Positions 44,035-55,453 of a stretch of 64,000 nucleotides of DNA are shown here, one piece after another; within the stretch, counting starts at the first letter, position 1; each line of letters opens with the position of its first letter. Under the pieces are notes generated by a model. The model worked only from the letters and a program-made list of their open reading frames with translations, had not been told where the DNA came from and made no database searches. Both the position numbers and the translations under genes were made by a program. The DNA is taken from the NCBI GenBank assembly GCA_030062745.1, contig CP099841.1:26477398-26541397 (forward strand), written 5' to 3'. The stretch is from Capitulum mitella. Taxonomy: Eukaryota > Arthropoda > Thecostraca > Pollicipedomorpha > Pollicipedidae.

Positions 44035-46960
44035 GACACACACTACTGACTTCTTACATACCTTGGCATCCGTATAGAATGCTTATCAAGCCAGGTATTC
44101 TAGTTGCACCATGGAACTCTAATGACTGTGTATTTTGGAGCCATTGCCCATGAGTGTAATCTCTGCCAAGACTACGGGGAACATTTTATCCGTAGTTGCC
44201 CAGAAGTGGAGGCGACACAATTTCTTGAACTTTGAAATCCAGCAGAAGAGATTTCAGTCGTACGTTGTCGTGCAACGTCCAAAAACCATCCTGTCCCCCT
44301 CCCTTCCCAGTTTCTGGGCCGTCGCTACACCCATGCCTTTGTCTGCAGTGAGAGGTGGTGCGCTTTGATGCCATTGTTGTGTTCTGTATATTTTTTACCT
44401 TTTATAATGAAACTTATGGAAACTTCACAATAAGTGTAGACATCAGAGTGATGTTTCACAAACTGGTAATATTTTTTACGTAGCGTTTTTTAGTTTTCAT
44501 GCTCTTCGTTTCCTTATTCAGTCTTCCCATACATTTTTCAGGCCCATGCATTTCCATACATCTGGTGCGCTTTCAGGTTTGGTTAGAAGTGGGCTGTGAT
44601 GTTTCAGAGAAAATGAATGATGTCATCTCTGATGACATCATACATTCGTGTAACACTTAATTACACTTGCGACGCGTGCTGAAACGCTTCATAGATATTT
44701 ACTCAGGCACCAGGTCATGTCTTTTGAATGTCACAGGAACAACATCCTGTTGCAGTCATTCACTTGCTGAAGTGTGATTCATTTTATGCTTTGCATGTTC
44801 ATCTTGCACCAGACCGAAAACTAAAGGTATATGCCTCTTCATTTACTGTGTCATTAACTTTGACTTTGTAGCAATGTCATATCCGGTCGGCCCCAGCCAT
44901 GCTTCTTATGACCTGGTCCTGTTTTCGAAGTATCCGAGGAAGCATGAGAAGGAAGATGGTTCCGTATAGCTTGCATGTTGTATAACAGGACATTATAAAA
45001 TGTTGCAAAACCGGGTTTCCTTTGGCAGGATGCTCAAGTAAAAGGCCAGAATGTTAACGCCATCCAGTTCCTTGCTATACTTAGGACAACGTTATATATC
45101 ATTAATACGTTAAATGTAATGTAGTTGCTCGAAATCATCGCCACTAGGGCTACACCCCTCTTACATTTTATATTTGATCTTGGTCTCCAGACGATCTGGT
45201 GCCTCGAAGTGGATGCTAGATAGATCCTGACTGGCAATCCTGAATACTGGGCTGTACTCCATGCATCGATTTTTGGGACCCAGGATTGGTCTAGTTTTAT
45301 TAAGCTTATTTTGCATTTCTGGGTCATACTAACGGCATAGTATAATTATCCAGTTCTGCAGCGGGAAATTTTACGAATTTGGGTTGCTTGAACGAAATGG
45401 GTCTCCATGGAAGGAGCCTTCTGCGCTGCTGGCTACCTGGACGTGGCCATGGATGAAGTCGTCCAGAGTTTGTCTCGGGAACTCGCCCAGTGCTGGCCCA
45501 CAGCGAGCTGCATGAATTTTACAAGATCTGCGTGGAGACGGCTTCAGTCGCCAACTCCACGGGGCCGTCCTCCTCCTCGTAGCCGGACGCTGCATCTTCG
45601 CTCAGACGTATGGTAGCTCCAAAATACTCAGTATTTGTGGAGAAGCAAGTGTTCCGGGTATATCAGTAGTCGTCTGTGCCTCGGCGCGTAGCGAATGTGC
45701 TGGCCAAGATACAGTAGCTTGGTGCTATACCCGGCTGGAGAGTACAGCGCAGAGTACTGGAAGGGAGCTAACGTTATTCCCGGTTAAGCACTTCCCTGCC
45801 GCCCCCTCCCCTCCCTACGTGGTGGGTGCCGTGCCAAAACTGGTTCACTGAGTGACATTTGGCGTCACGAGTTTTTGCCGCGGACGCAAATACATGGCTA
45901 TAGAACGTGGCGTGTCGATTGTTGATAGTGTGAGTGCAGGTAAGAATTGTGGCGCCAAACGGATTTTGAGTGGATTGTGCGTTGATTTGTCCTCGGTTTT
46001 AACAAGTGGCAATCGTTCGTGTGTATTTCAGTTTATTACTAAAATGACGTTTTGTAGGCATAATGAGCAGATACGTGTTGGGTATCCGGATGCTATTTTT
46101 CCTACAACGAACGTCTCTTCTGGAAATGGGCCGGCTTGTCGCAATGTATGTCTCGACTTGCGAGTGCGAGCTCATAGTGTCGGTTGGCAGTGCGCTTAAG
46201 TTATATCGTGTCTGAAGCAGATGCAGAAGGAAGCTCCTCCTTCCTCCCCCTTTCCTCCCTCTGAACTTGTTTTTAGACGCCTCGACGCTGTTGACAGTTT
46301 GACTCCACCAATTGGGGAATCTTGATTATGGGACCTGTAGCCCAAGGTGGTCTCCATCCGATGGTGTCACATAGTGTGTTTTTGGGTTGCACTGGGAGGG
46401 GGATAGAAGTCACAAACTACCATGCATGTTTAGAGGGTTGTAAAATCTTGCTTAAAGGGGTAGTTTACAAGTGTTGGGCCTATTTGGGGGGGGGGGGGTG
46501 TAAGTAGAGGTGTTCCCCAGTCAACGGGGGTGTTTAGCAGGGTCTAGGTAGGTTGGTTGGCAGGGTCTAGCGATGAGGTGTAACTGTTTCAAAAACCTTT
46601 AAGGATATTTAGGGGAGTTCCGTATTTTTTTTCGCAGGGTGCCTCATCCTTAAAACCATCGTGTACGAAATATGTTGTCCCTCTTACGGATTTAAAAATA
46701 AAAATTATTACGGAATGGTTTCCTGGCCGTTTCTCAGACGGTGTCCTGGGGGAGTCGTTTTTCTCAGTGTACCATTGTGAGTTAGGGGCGTCGATTTCTG
46801 TAAGTGATTGGGAGGAGGGGCGAGCCGAGTACCCAACGGCGTAATCTTCCTCAAATGTGGGTTTCTGAACGGATTTAGCTCACTTTATTTTGATCAATAG
46901 AAATTTACATTTTTTTTCGTTGGGCTTAATAAAATGAAGAATTGGATATATGCCCTTTGT

Positions 46961-46964
<4 letters not shown>
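44035..46964. other. Duplicated intergenic DNA, no supported gene (copy A)
   Basis: Matches about 58,775-61,760 in copy B. Frames at 45,034-45,327 (-) and 45,407-45,616 (+) recur in copy B with some conservation, but near-identity follows from the recent duplication and neither product resembles a known family. A small dyad atgatgtcat/atgacatcat lies at 44,613-44,640. A G-run interrupts at about 46,487-46,498. Confidence 0.45.

Positions 46965-47016
<52 letters not shown>
46965..47016. repeat. (AT)n microsatellite
   Basis: About 52 bases of alternating AT; the copy B counterpart is at 61,761-61,810. Confidence 0.95.
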
Positions 47017-47023
<7 letters not shown>

Positions 47024-48806
47024 GTAGACTACAGAAAAGGAGTTAGATATATCACTGTATACCTTAACCTATACGTTCTGCGTATCTCTCATCTGTTGCG
47101 GCCGTTCCTTTTGTTATTATTGTCCATTTCCCTTAAAACCGGCAGAAAGTATTGGGGGCCCAAACCAACAGTGGAGAGGGCAGGGCCGTAACAAAATAAT
47201 AGAAATCGGCACCCGTGATGTGAGCCGTGCTTTTTTGTACCCGTTTGTTTCCTTCGTGAAGAGTCAAAACACTTTGTACAAAAGTAGCTCAACCTGGCTC
47301 CCTGATGTTAAATTATTTTGCATTCGTACAAAATATATATATAATAACCGGTCTGGTGTATTTGGATGTGTCATCATGATCATCAGAAAACACAACGCAC
47401 AATGCTCAAAACACATGACCCGTGTTTTAGTTTGTGATTGTCCGATTCCTTCGTATTTAATCTGTGCGCTTGCTGTTTTCCTTTCTCTTCTCTATCCTTC
47501 ACCTTTTGCCCTTTAATTTAAGTCCTTTCATTGATGACTGTCATGATTGAGAGAGGAACGGCTGCAGTGGTCTGCAGTGGACTTTGTGTCGCATCCTTAT
47601 TTTTATCTTCCGTTCATTAGGAGTTCCATTGCTGAGAGGAGCGCCATACCGAGAGCAGTGCTCGGTTGGGAGCCAATAGATGACCCAACCCAACCCAACC
47701 CAGTAGATACATTTACCTGCTACGCAACGCCTTGTTGCGTTCAGTTCGCGTGCGAAGTATTAGGAGGACGCTGGCCCGATCGCCACTTGCCCCGTTACGC
47801 AATTTACGAGTGTTCTGTTAGTTTGCATTTGTGCATATGTATATATAATATATAGTAATAGTTAAGTATTATTCATTTGGTTTTGTAGAAATGGTATTTC
47901 ATTATAGCCCAGTAGTGTAGGTATGTTGACTTCGAAGGGAGCTTTGGCCTTTACCGTAATGACAGACATTTGTGGGTATCTTTATGTACGTCGCCCGACG
48001 ATGTCATATTCGCCCGGCATATTATTCATGTTATTGTCACCCGGCACAGATTCAGTACCTCCTGAAAATGCAGGTTTAATATGGGCGTCTTACGACATGC
48101 CCTTGTTCGTGCTCCCCAGCCAACTAAGTAAAGTATCTAAGTCAGTGAAGTTTAATTCTTTAAAGTTGAGCTGTTTACATTTGCATTGCGTTAGTTTGCA
48201 ATGTCTTACTTCCACGTAACTATTTGCGGAATAATGTTTTCGTTTTTGCGCCTATTTTGCCATGGGTGTTTTTAAACGCCCAGTAATGCAGAGAAGAATA
48301 TCATGGACGCACGTGATGCTTAAACTTGGAATTTCGGGATGCAAAATACTGGGGAAGATCGATAGCATCCTTTTGTTTTACGAAATGCGTTACGACCTAT
48401 CAAACCACTAAAACCAAATGTGTACAAAATTAGACGTACCTACCAGAAACCGCTCAAGTTCCAATAGAGAATAACGATAAAAGTGTAAAAATCAAAACGT
48501 TTGCAGACATGCATTGCAAGGCTGACGTTTCTGTATTCTTCATTGTTTAACTGTGCTTCAGTATATGGCGTAAGGTAGGGTCGGCGTGAATGTGTGCATT
48601 TATGCCTGCCAAGCATTGTATTTTATCAGACCTGCTGGTTTTGAGCCTTTATCTCGAGGTGTAATGTTCTCTACGTGCTGCGATCACATATTTTTCTGCA
48701 TCGGAAAACACAAAAAACATTCGTACTGAAGGCAATAGTAAAGCCGAAACGTCGAATGCTGCTTTGGTCTTCCGAAAAAGTTAGTTCCACCATCATGGCT
48801 TCATAT

Positions 48807-48818
<12 letters not shown>
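47017..48818. other. Duplicated intergenic DNA, no supported gene (copy A)
   Basis: Matches about 61,811-63,629 in copy B. Contains a short cccaa run near 47,687-47,701. Small open frames (such as 98 codons at 47,923-48,219, +) recur in both copies without a recognised domain. Confidence 0.45.

Positions 48819-48871
<53 letters not shown>
48819..48871. repeat. Compound (AT)n(GT)n microsatellite
   Basis: About 38 bases of AT followed by about 15 of GT; the copy B counterpart starts at 63,630. Confidence 0.95.
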
Positions 48872-48872
<1 letters not shown>

Positions 48873-49007
48873 ATGTATATATTTATATATTTATACACAT
48901 ATATTACGTTCACCCCTTTTTCAGCCTTTTCCGAAATTGCATGTTCGCGTGATGTAGTCTGATGGATTTTCATGCGCTGAACTCAAACATGACCTGTAAA
49001 GTTCAAT

Positions 49008-50735
49008 TTTAGAAAAAAAGGCTCGACCCGCCCCGAAGAGCTTTTCGATATCGCACAAAATTCACGTGTTTTGGGATCCTGGGCGTCATTTTATGTTTGT
49101 GAGACAGCGAAACTATTTCAAAGTTAAAAATCAACTTTCTTCCTTTCGAAGCGTACCGAACCGCGCCATCATGTTTGGTAGTTCTGCAATATTGCTTAGA
49201 AGTTGATAGGTGCGGACCTCTCGCGGAGTAAATGGCGCCAGCGTCGCCCGCGCTACGGCCGGTCGAGCCTGTGGTCATGACCGGTACTCTGGCGTCTGGT
49301 TATTTCGTGCTTTGTATATTGGGAGATGGAAAAACATGTGAACCTGGTTTGCACCTACCATTGAAATTACAAGATGCGAGTCTCGCCAAAGCTGCATGGC
49401 CCAACGATGTTACTAAACGATTACTGGAATGACAGATATGGTTCCCTTTCACGCAGTAAGAGCGATCGTTTCAGAGAGCATACGTCAAGAAAACGCGAAA
49501 TAACGACATACCAAGAAGACAGTGCAATTATCAGCGTGCTGTTTTGGCCCCGTAGCACGTGTTACTGCAATCTGAGCTTCTGGCGCTCACGAAACGCTCT
49601 TTTATTTCGAGCCGTGGCATCCTGGCGGGTTGCACCGGCCACGACGGCGGCCGCCTCATTGGTCAACTTGACCCCCCCGTCCACTGACTGGGTGCGACAC
49701 GGCACGCCAGTCTGTAGCAACGAGTGCACCAGCTATTCTAGCTGATCGCCGGTCCGCCGCTTGAAGTAGGGCAGCTTTTTGTCACTTGCCTAGGCGACGC
49801 ACCGCACGTCCACCAGGTCCCGGTAGCTTTATACACTGCTTCGACAGACTGCAGGGACCTTTATGCACCGGACTTGGCTGCTGGATGGGTGTTGTCTTGC
49901 TGCCCTTATTCGGCGGATCTGGTGGACGTGCGGCGCGCCGTCCGTGCAGGTGCTGTGGAGCTGCCTTAATTGCAGCGGCTGACCGGCGATCAGCTGGAGT
50001 AACTGGATCAGCACTCGCCGCTGAGGACTGACGTGCCGTTCCACATCCAGTCACCGGAGGGAGCGGTCAAGTTAACCACTGAGGCGGTGGCCGTCGTGGT
50101 CGGTGCTGCCCGTCAAGACGGCATGGCTCGAAATAAAACAGCGTTTCGTGAGCGCCAGAAGCGCAGATTACAGTGGCTTGTGCGGCGGGGCCGAGAAAGC
50201 ACGCTGATATTTGCACTGCCTTCTTGGTGTGTCGCTATTTTGTGTTTTCTTGACGTATGCTGTTTGAAACAAGTGCTCTTATTGCGTGAAAAAAGACATA
50301 GCTGTCATCCAGTGATCGTTCAGTAAAATTGTTGGCCAATACAGCTTTGGCGAGACTAGCATCTTGTGATTTCAATGGTAGGCGCAGTCCAGGTTCAGAT
50401 GTTTTCCATCCCCCAATATACAAAGCACGAAATAACCAAACGCTGCCACAGCACTGGCCATAACCAGAGGCTCGCCCGGCCGCAGCGTGCGCGACGCTAG
50501 CGCCATCTAGTACGTGGGAGGTCCGCCCGACTAACTTCTAAGGAATATTGCAGGACTACTTAATAATGTAGCACGGTGCGGTTCACGTGAAAGGGAAGAT
50601 GAAGAGCTGATTTTGGTCTTGAATATCATTTACCTGCCTCACAAATATTATATTACGTCCAGGATCCCAAACGCGTGAATTCTGTGTGATGTCAAAAAGT
50701 TCTTTGAGGCAGGGCGGGCCAAATATTTCCTTAAA
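49008..50735. repeat. Large imperfect palindrome, arms about 0.8 kb, spacer about 95 bp
   Basis: The left arm (about 49,008-49,820) and right arm (about 49,916-50,735) are reverse complements with many substitutions and small indels. Matching anchors are gcacgtccaccaggtcc (left, near the centre) against ggatctggtggacgtgc (right), and gggatcctgggcgtc (left, outer) against gtccaggatccca (right, outer). No transposase was recognised in the arms. It may be a foldback-type element or a hairpin-RNA source. The last bases of the window repeat the outer left arm in copy B, so the structure is at least partly included in the duplication. Confidence 0.85.
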
Positions 50736-50841
50736 TGGAATTTGAAATGTCATGTTTCAATTTAGTATATGAAAAATGCGTCAGTCTAGACCACGCTTCT
50801 AAACATCTTCAGAAAAAGTCTGAAAAGGGGCCGTTCTAATG

Positions 50842-50858
50842 TACACACACACACACAC

Positions 50859-50895
<37 letters not shown>
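50842..50895. repeat. Compound (AC)n(AT)n microsatellite
   Basis: About 17 bases of AC, then cacatat, then about 35 bases of AT. Confidence 0.95.
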
Positions 50896-50903
<8 letters not shown>

Positions 50904-51080
50904 TTATATATGCTTTTATTTCCCCCAAAAAATTGTTCTGAACATTTACCCGGATTCACCCGACTGATACGTCTCGGGTCTACTTTATTTTACGGTATGT
51001 AAATGCGTTATGCGGACTAAGGTGCCACAAAATTGTGTAGCGATCGTTTCAGCAGATTTAGTGATAGAAAACTGCGTCAC

Positions 51081-51254
51081 TTCAACTTTTCAGGTAACAC
51101 TGAAGGTCGACCTCGATAAAAAAAACAGACGATATATTTCGGACGATTTCGCTCGGTTTATCCCCCAGTGTCCAAGGACGAGCGAAATCGTCGGAAATAT
51201 ATGGTCTGCGTTTTGTAATCGAGATCGACCTTCAGTGTTATCCAAAAAGTCGAA
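51081..51254. repeat. Inverted repeat with 75-base arms (hairpin)
   Basis: Arms of about 75 bases (51,081-51,155 and about 51,179-51,254) pair around a spacer of about 23 bases. Anchors: ttcaacttttcaggtaacac against gtgttatccaaaaagtcgaa, and ggacgatttcgctcg against cgagcgaaatcgtcgg. A short MITE-like element or hairpin-RNA precursor is possible. The open frame crossing it is a by-product. Confidence 0.85.
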
Positions 51255-51634
51255 ACCACGTAAACCAACCTGAAGATAAGCGACAAGGAAATGACATTGT
51301 GTCAACATAGAAAATTGTGCTACTTCTTCAGTACTTGACCTCGTTTAACCTCAATAAACAAAACCTTAGTAATTCATTTTCTGACTGCTGTAAAACAATT
51401 ATGCGGACTACCTACCCACAAAAATACTTTGTAATCGGCTGAATGAATCAGAAGATGAAGCAGGGCAAAACATGCACCCTATATTGCGTGTAATTTTTGT
51501 TGGGCACCATCGCGCATTTTGACACGTATTACACCATACTTAAAATTCGCCATGGCATGGATTCAGCAAGGCATACACTTCTCCATAGACAATGCGAAGG
51601 GGAAGGGTGAACGGCGGACGCTTGATTTTGCATT
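51255..51634. other. Intergenic, between the duplication copies
   Basis: No gene or repeat was recognised in this short interval before copy B begins. Confidence 0.4.
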
Positions 51635-52328
51635 TGTCGACATTTAGTATCAGGTGCGCTGATGGCCATTGAATGAAAGCATGCATGTAAAAAACTCCAT
51701 GTTATCTTCCAACTTTATGCTCTGATGCTGCTCTAACCGCTTTCTCACCAGTCACCCCTCCAGCTTGTTTACAGACAATGTTCCACCATGACACGTATTT
51801 TTCAGAGGCAGTGTTGTAGCGTTGACAGTGTTGTAGCCTGTAGTCATAGAGGTCTGTCTCGGCTGTAGATTATGTCCAAAAACTACACTTATGGAGGTTC
51901 GAAGCGATTTTCAACCGTTTTCCTTCCGTCGTACACGGCCGTGTCGTACCTATTGCTGCTATAGTCATTGTTCTGTTTACAGCTATTACCTGACGAGCGC
52001 GTGCGTTCATTGGCCTCCACAGTCCCACACGGCACCGCACCGACAGATGTGTGTCCAATCCAATCCAAATGTAGTTCGTAATTACTGACATTTTGTGACG
52101 CCTCTAGAATTTTTTTCTTCAGAAATTAAAGGATGATTTTTACTACAAAGTGGTACCATGTAAACTGAGAATCACAAACTCTCACAAATGTCGACTTGGC
52201 TCCAGAAAAATTGCTTGGCAACCAAAAGTCAGATCGCCTCGAAAGGTAGCAGTTTGGAACGTAGAATAAGACGCAATTGTTCTGTTTTCTTACATGTATG
52301 TCATTCGTCAGCCACCCTTTTTTCGTTA

Positions 52329-54001
52329 TTAAATACACTCTGTCTCACATACTGTGTTACTGTGGCCTTCATCAGAGGTGGCTGTTACCGGCTGACACTC
52401 CACGTCCGCCACCGTCTCCGGCAAAGGCTTCCCCTTCGTCTCCGGCAGCAGCAGGGTGACGAGGCAGGCTAGCAGCGCACACACGCCGAACACGGCCGCC
52501 GGGCGCACTCTCGTGCAGCTCGCTAACTAGGTCCACCACGAACGGAGAGACGGCGGCGCCCAACCGATTTGGGATCTGCTGCACCGAGGACGCCAGCACA
52601 CGCATTCGAGTCGGCATACTTTCGGACAATAAAATACCCGCCGAATCGAAGCTCAAAGCCACGCCAAGCTTGCCTATCAGGCCCAGGATCAGCCGATAAG
52701 TGGCGTTTTTCTTGACAAAGACCAGAAGCATTGCGGCGGCAGTCACAAATAAGTACAACATCTGCGATACTCTGCGGCCGATGCGGTCAAACAAGATGAA
52801 GCCAAGACCAGCAGGCAGGTCAGAGAGGCCAGACAACGCCGCTGCCAGGTGTGGACTCGTGCTCAGCTGGGCCGTGTCAAACGCGATGCCAAAGTAGGAG
52901 CCGGAGATGACGAAGTGGGTGAAGGCCAAGGCGAGCGTGTAGCGACGCATGCGTGGTGTCTTTACAAGCTGCAGAGCTTTTTGCACGAATCCGTCGTTGT
53001 TGTCACCCTTAAACTCCGCTTCCCTCGCCAGTAGACCTTCCCTCACCTCAGTCATCGCTTTCAGTACTTCTTCTTCCGGCGGTACTTGACGGCCGTTCCA
53101 GCGCGCCCCTCTCTTCAGCACTTCGTACGCCTCGGACAGTTTACCGTTGACCACCAGCCAACGTGGGGACTCAGGCAGCAACCAAAAGTGAAACAGGAGG
53201 ATTAGGTTTGGCACTGCTAAGGCTAACTGCAACAGCCACTGCTTGCGTATGCCATAGGACGCAATCGCCACCAGGCAGGTGCCAAAGGCAAATGGCATTG
53301 CGCTGATGGTTACAAATTTTGCTCGATGCTTGCAGCCGACAAGTTCTGCCAATATCGCGAGGAAGTTGTTTACCATTGACGGTATAGCGAAGCCCATGAA
53401 GAAGCGGATGGCAGCATAGGCAGAATAACTAGTGACGAATACAGCGGCGAAGGCGCAGAAGATCAGCATCAGCGTGAACGGCAGCAAGACGGGCCGTCGT
53501 CCGAAACGATCCCCCAGTTGTCCGCTGATGGATGTGCCCACCAGTCCGCCGATCATCAGCAACGACTGCAGCATCGACAACATCGGCTTGCGGTCGCACA
53601 CCAGGTTCCACTCGGTCACCACCGTCGACTCGTACACAGACTGGTCGAACGCCCAACGCGAGCAGGCTGCTGTCGAGTTGATTCGGTGGCAGCGCGGTGT
53701 GTCCGAAGGCAGTGACGCGAACGTGGCGTTCTCGTCGAATCCGTCGGCGCACTTGAATTCGGGCGTCGCTCCGATAAACATCATCGACATTGCAAAAGCT
53801 GGGAAAGATTATCCGCATCAGAGACATGTAGGCGATAGTCAGTATTTGCCACCGTCCAGTGCCGCAGTACCGTTCCAGGATGTCTTCGAAGTTGACGTCG
53901 TTTTTCCCCGCAGCACTGCCACTCCTGGTTGTCGGCAGGGTCTTCATCTCCTGCTCGTTGCCGGCCGGAGCGCCTTTATTGTCCTCCTTCGCAACCGACA
54001 T
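52329..54001 (-). pseudogene. SLC22-family transporter with two +1 frameshifts (gene 4)
   Basis: Intronless paralogue in copy B, starting MSVAKEDNKG at 54,001 and carrying FEDILERYCGTGRWQ, SGQLGDRFGRRP, LPESPRWL and SESMPTRMR. Two single-base insertions relative to gene 3 break it: one at 53,791-53,799 (tgcaaaag where copy A has ttcaaaa), within the first membrane segment, and one in the GGG at 52,501-52,503 (GG in copy A), near the last membrane segment. Without the second shift the stop would be at 52,329-52,331 and the tail would resemble gene 2. The Trp codon lost in gene 3 is intact here. Both insertions lie in or beside short homopolymers, so assembly error must be considered; otherwise a pseudogene. 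Confidence 0.82.
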
Positions 54002-54047
54002 CGTTGCTCATCACACACCCGCTCAACACGCCCTCAGTGCTTGTTTC

Positions 54048-54698
54048 GGCTGTCCGGCACTGCTGCGCGGAGCTGTACTCGCCTCGCGTCGCCGGACGTG
54101 ACTGTCGTTCGGCCCCACCACATGGTGCAGCACACGGGAGGCAGGAGGCCAAGCCTGGCCTGCGGGACAGAAGCATAGCCAGGATGCACATAAGGGCTTC
54201 AGGCAAACGTAGGTGTTGATAGCTTGGTTGGTCTGTTGGGTGGTTTTCTGGATTGGTCCGAGACATTGCCGGAATTCCATCATATGATTGTAGGTTTTGT
54301 CTGTGGGATTTGCTTTTTAAATCATATTTACAATCTTCAGTAAGGATCAGAGTCTACCCCTGGGTTCCATAATTATGAAGGTGCTGGAGGAATGAAGCGT
54401 TTGGTGCCCAAACACAATTATTGTTGATATGATTGGCATGGATAGGGCAAGCGGGCAAACCGACACCATTTAGGCATCTGGCTCCGCCACTGCAACGGGA
54501 TGGTCGCAGCCATCACACCGTCAGAAACCGGTTTCGTAAATTCCTGGAAACCGCGTGTCTGTTACCGTGCTGCTAATCTTGTTGGTTCATTTTCTACAGC
54601 TAAAAGCTAGAAAACGGGCGGCTGGAGCCCCACGTTTCCTTAGATTCAGCCATAGCCTCCATAGAGAGGAAGATCTTATTTGTTTTTACTGCTTACCG
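54048..54698 (-). promoter_or_regulatory. Upstream region of gene 4, absent from copy A
   Basis: Begins about 50 bases upstream of the gene 4 start. In copy A the flanking sequences are joined directly at about 39,998. The inner part (54,048-54,115) resembles sequence upstream of gene 2 (gcggagc, cgtgactg(c/t)cgtt words), so it is probably ancestral and was deleted from copy A. It also contains a short hAT-like element. It is likely to have held the proximal promoter. Confidence 0.55.
54168..54492. mobile_element. Short hAT-like element (MITE)
   Basis: The left end is cagaagcatagccaggatgc; the right end, reverse-complemented, is cagtggcggagccagatgc. The flanking 8-mers ctgcggga and caacggga agree at six of eight positions, compatible with an aged hAT target-site duplication. 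325 bp, no coding capacity. Confidence 0.5.
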
Positions 54699-55355
54699 CA
54701 TGTGATCAGCGTATTATAGCTCACGTTATGTGAGCGTCAGTGGTAATTTTCATTCCTTGTCCAAAAACTTAACGAGCATGCGCGTGTCACGTGTGAGATT
54801 GGATCGAGCGCTTTTATTGCCTTTGTAGTATTCAGCTGTTGAGGTGATGTTCCCGTAGGTTGTTAAAGCGGAATTCAAGTACTGAAAGATAAAGAAAGGC
54901 TGGACTTGCGATACATGGTCGCAATCGTTGTTATCGTGATACATTTATCGTTCTTTGTTATCCTAACTTTAGCAGACCCCAGTCGGTCGAAAATGTAATC
55001 AATGATTTAACCAAGTATGAACCAAAAACGAGTGAAGGCGACATAAATGTGTACGTATTGAGGGTAGGGTGGCGTGCATTGGGTCAAGAGCAAATTTTAG
55101 ATGGCGTTGTCCTGGTCTCATTTATCTTGACGCTTTCGGTTTCCAAAGTCATCTTCAGTATTTCATGTTATGTTGGAGTTAAAACTCAGAAAAACAAGAC
55201 CGCCAGGGAAACTGAAAAGTAACATCATATGTATTTAGGAGGAGGTGGAGGAGTCTAAACGAAGGAGTGCAGGCTATGGTTTTAAGTTTTAATGACTTGG
55301 GTGCGAGGATCGGCGTGCGTTGTGATAACGGAGCGGCATACTGCCAGCCAATGCC

Positions 55356-55357
<2 letters not shown>
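54699..55357. other. Duplicated intergenic DNA, no gene (copy B)
   Basis: Counterpart of copy A from about 40,000. Nothing coding was recognised. Confidence 0.5.
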
Positions 55358-55393
<36 letters not shown>

Positions 55394-55417
55394 CTATATA
55401 TAGCTATATATATATGC

Positions 55418-55449
<32 letters not shown>

Positions 55450-55453
55450 GCTA
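55358..55453. repeat. (TA)n microsatellite, expanded in copy B
   Basis: About 95 bases of TA with gc interruptions. The counterpart in copy A (about 40,660-40,670) has only about four TA units, so it grew or shrank after the duplication. Confidence 0.95.

Larger units (their letters stand above)
37590..49190. repeat. Segmental duplication, copy A
   Basis: Sequence from about 37,590 matches that from about 51,635 in the same orientation, continuously apart from indels, up to 49,190, where the match runs into the end of the window. Most 60-base stretches differ by only a few bases. The unit contains SLC22 gene 3, an ATC microsatellite, a family 1 TTAA element and AT/GT microsatellites. The true right boundary may lie further on, since copy B is cut by the window end. 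Repeat distance between the two starts is about 14 kb. Confidence 0.93.

Noticed and set aside
45034..45616. Possible small genes conserved between the two copies (also 59,781-60,529)
   Set aside because: Similarity follows from the recent duplication, frames on opposite strands are equally open, indels between copies shift the + frame, and no known domain is visible.
49232..50423. Protein-coding gene in the palindrome arms
   Set aside because: Both arms can be read with similar peptides, but only because they are inverted copies; stops and a frameshift occur and no family was recognised.
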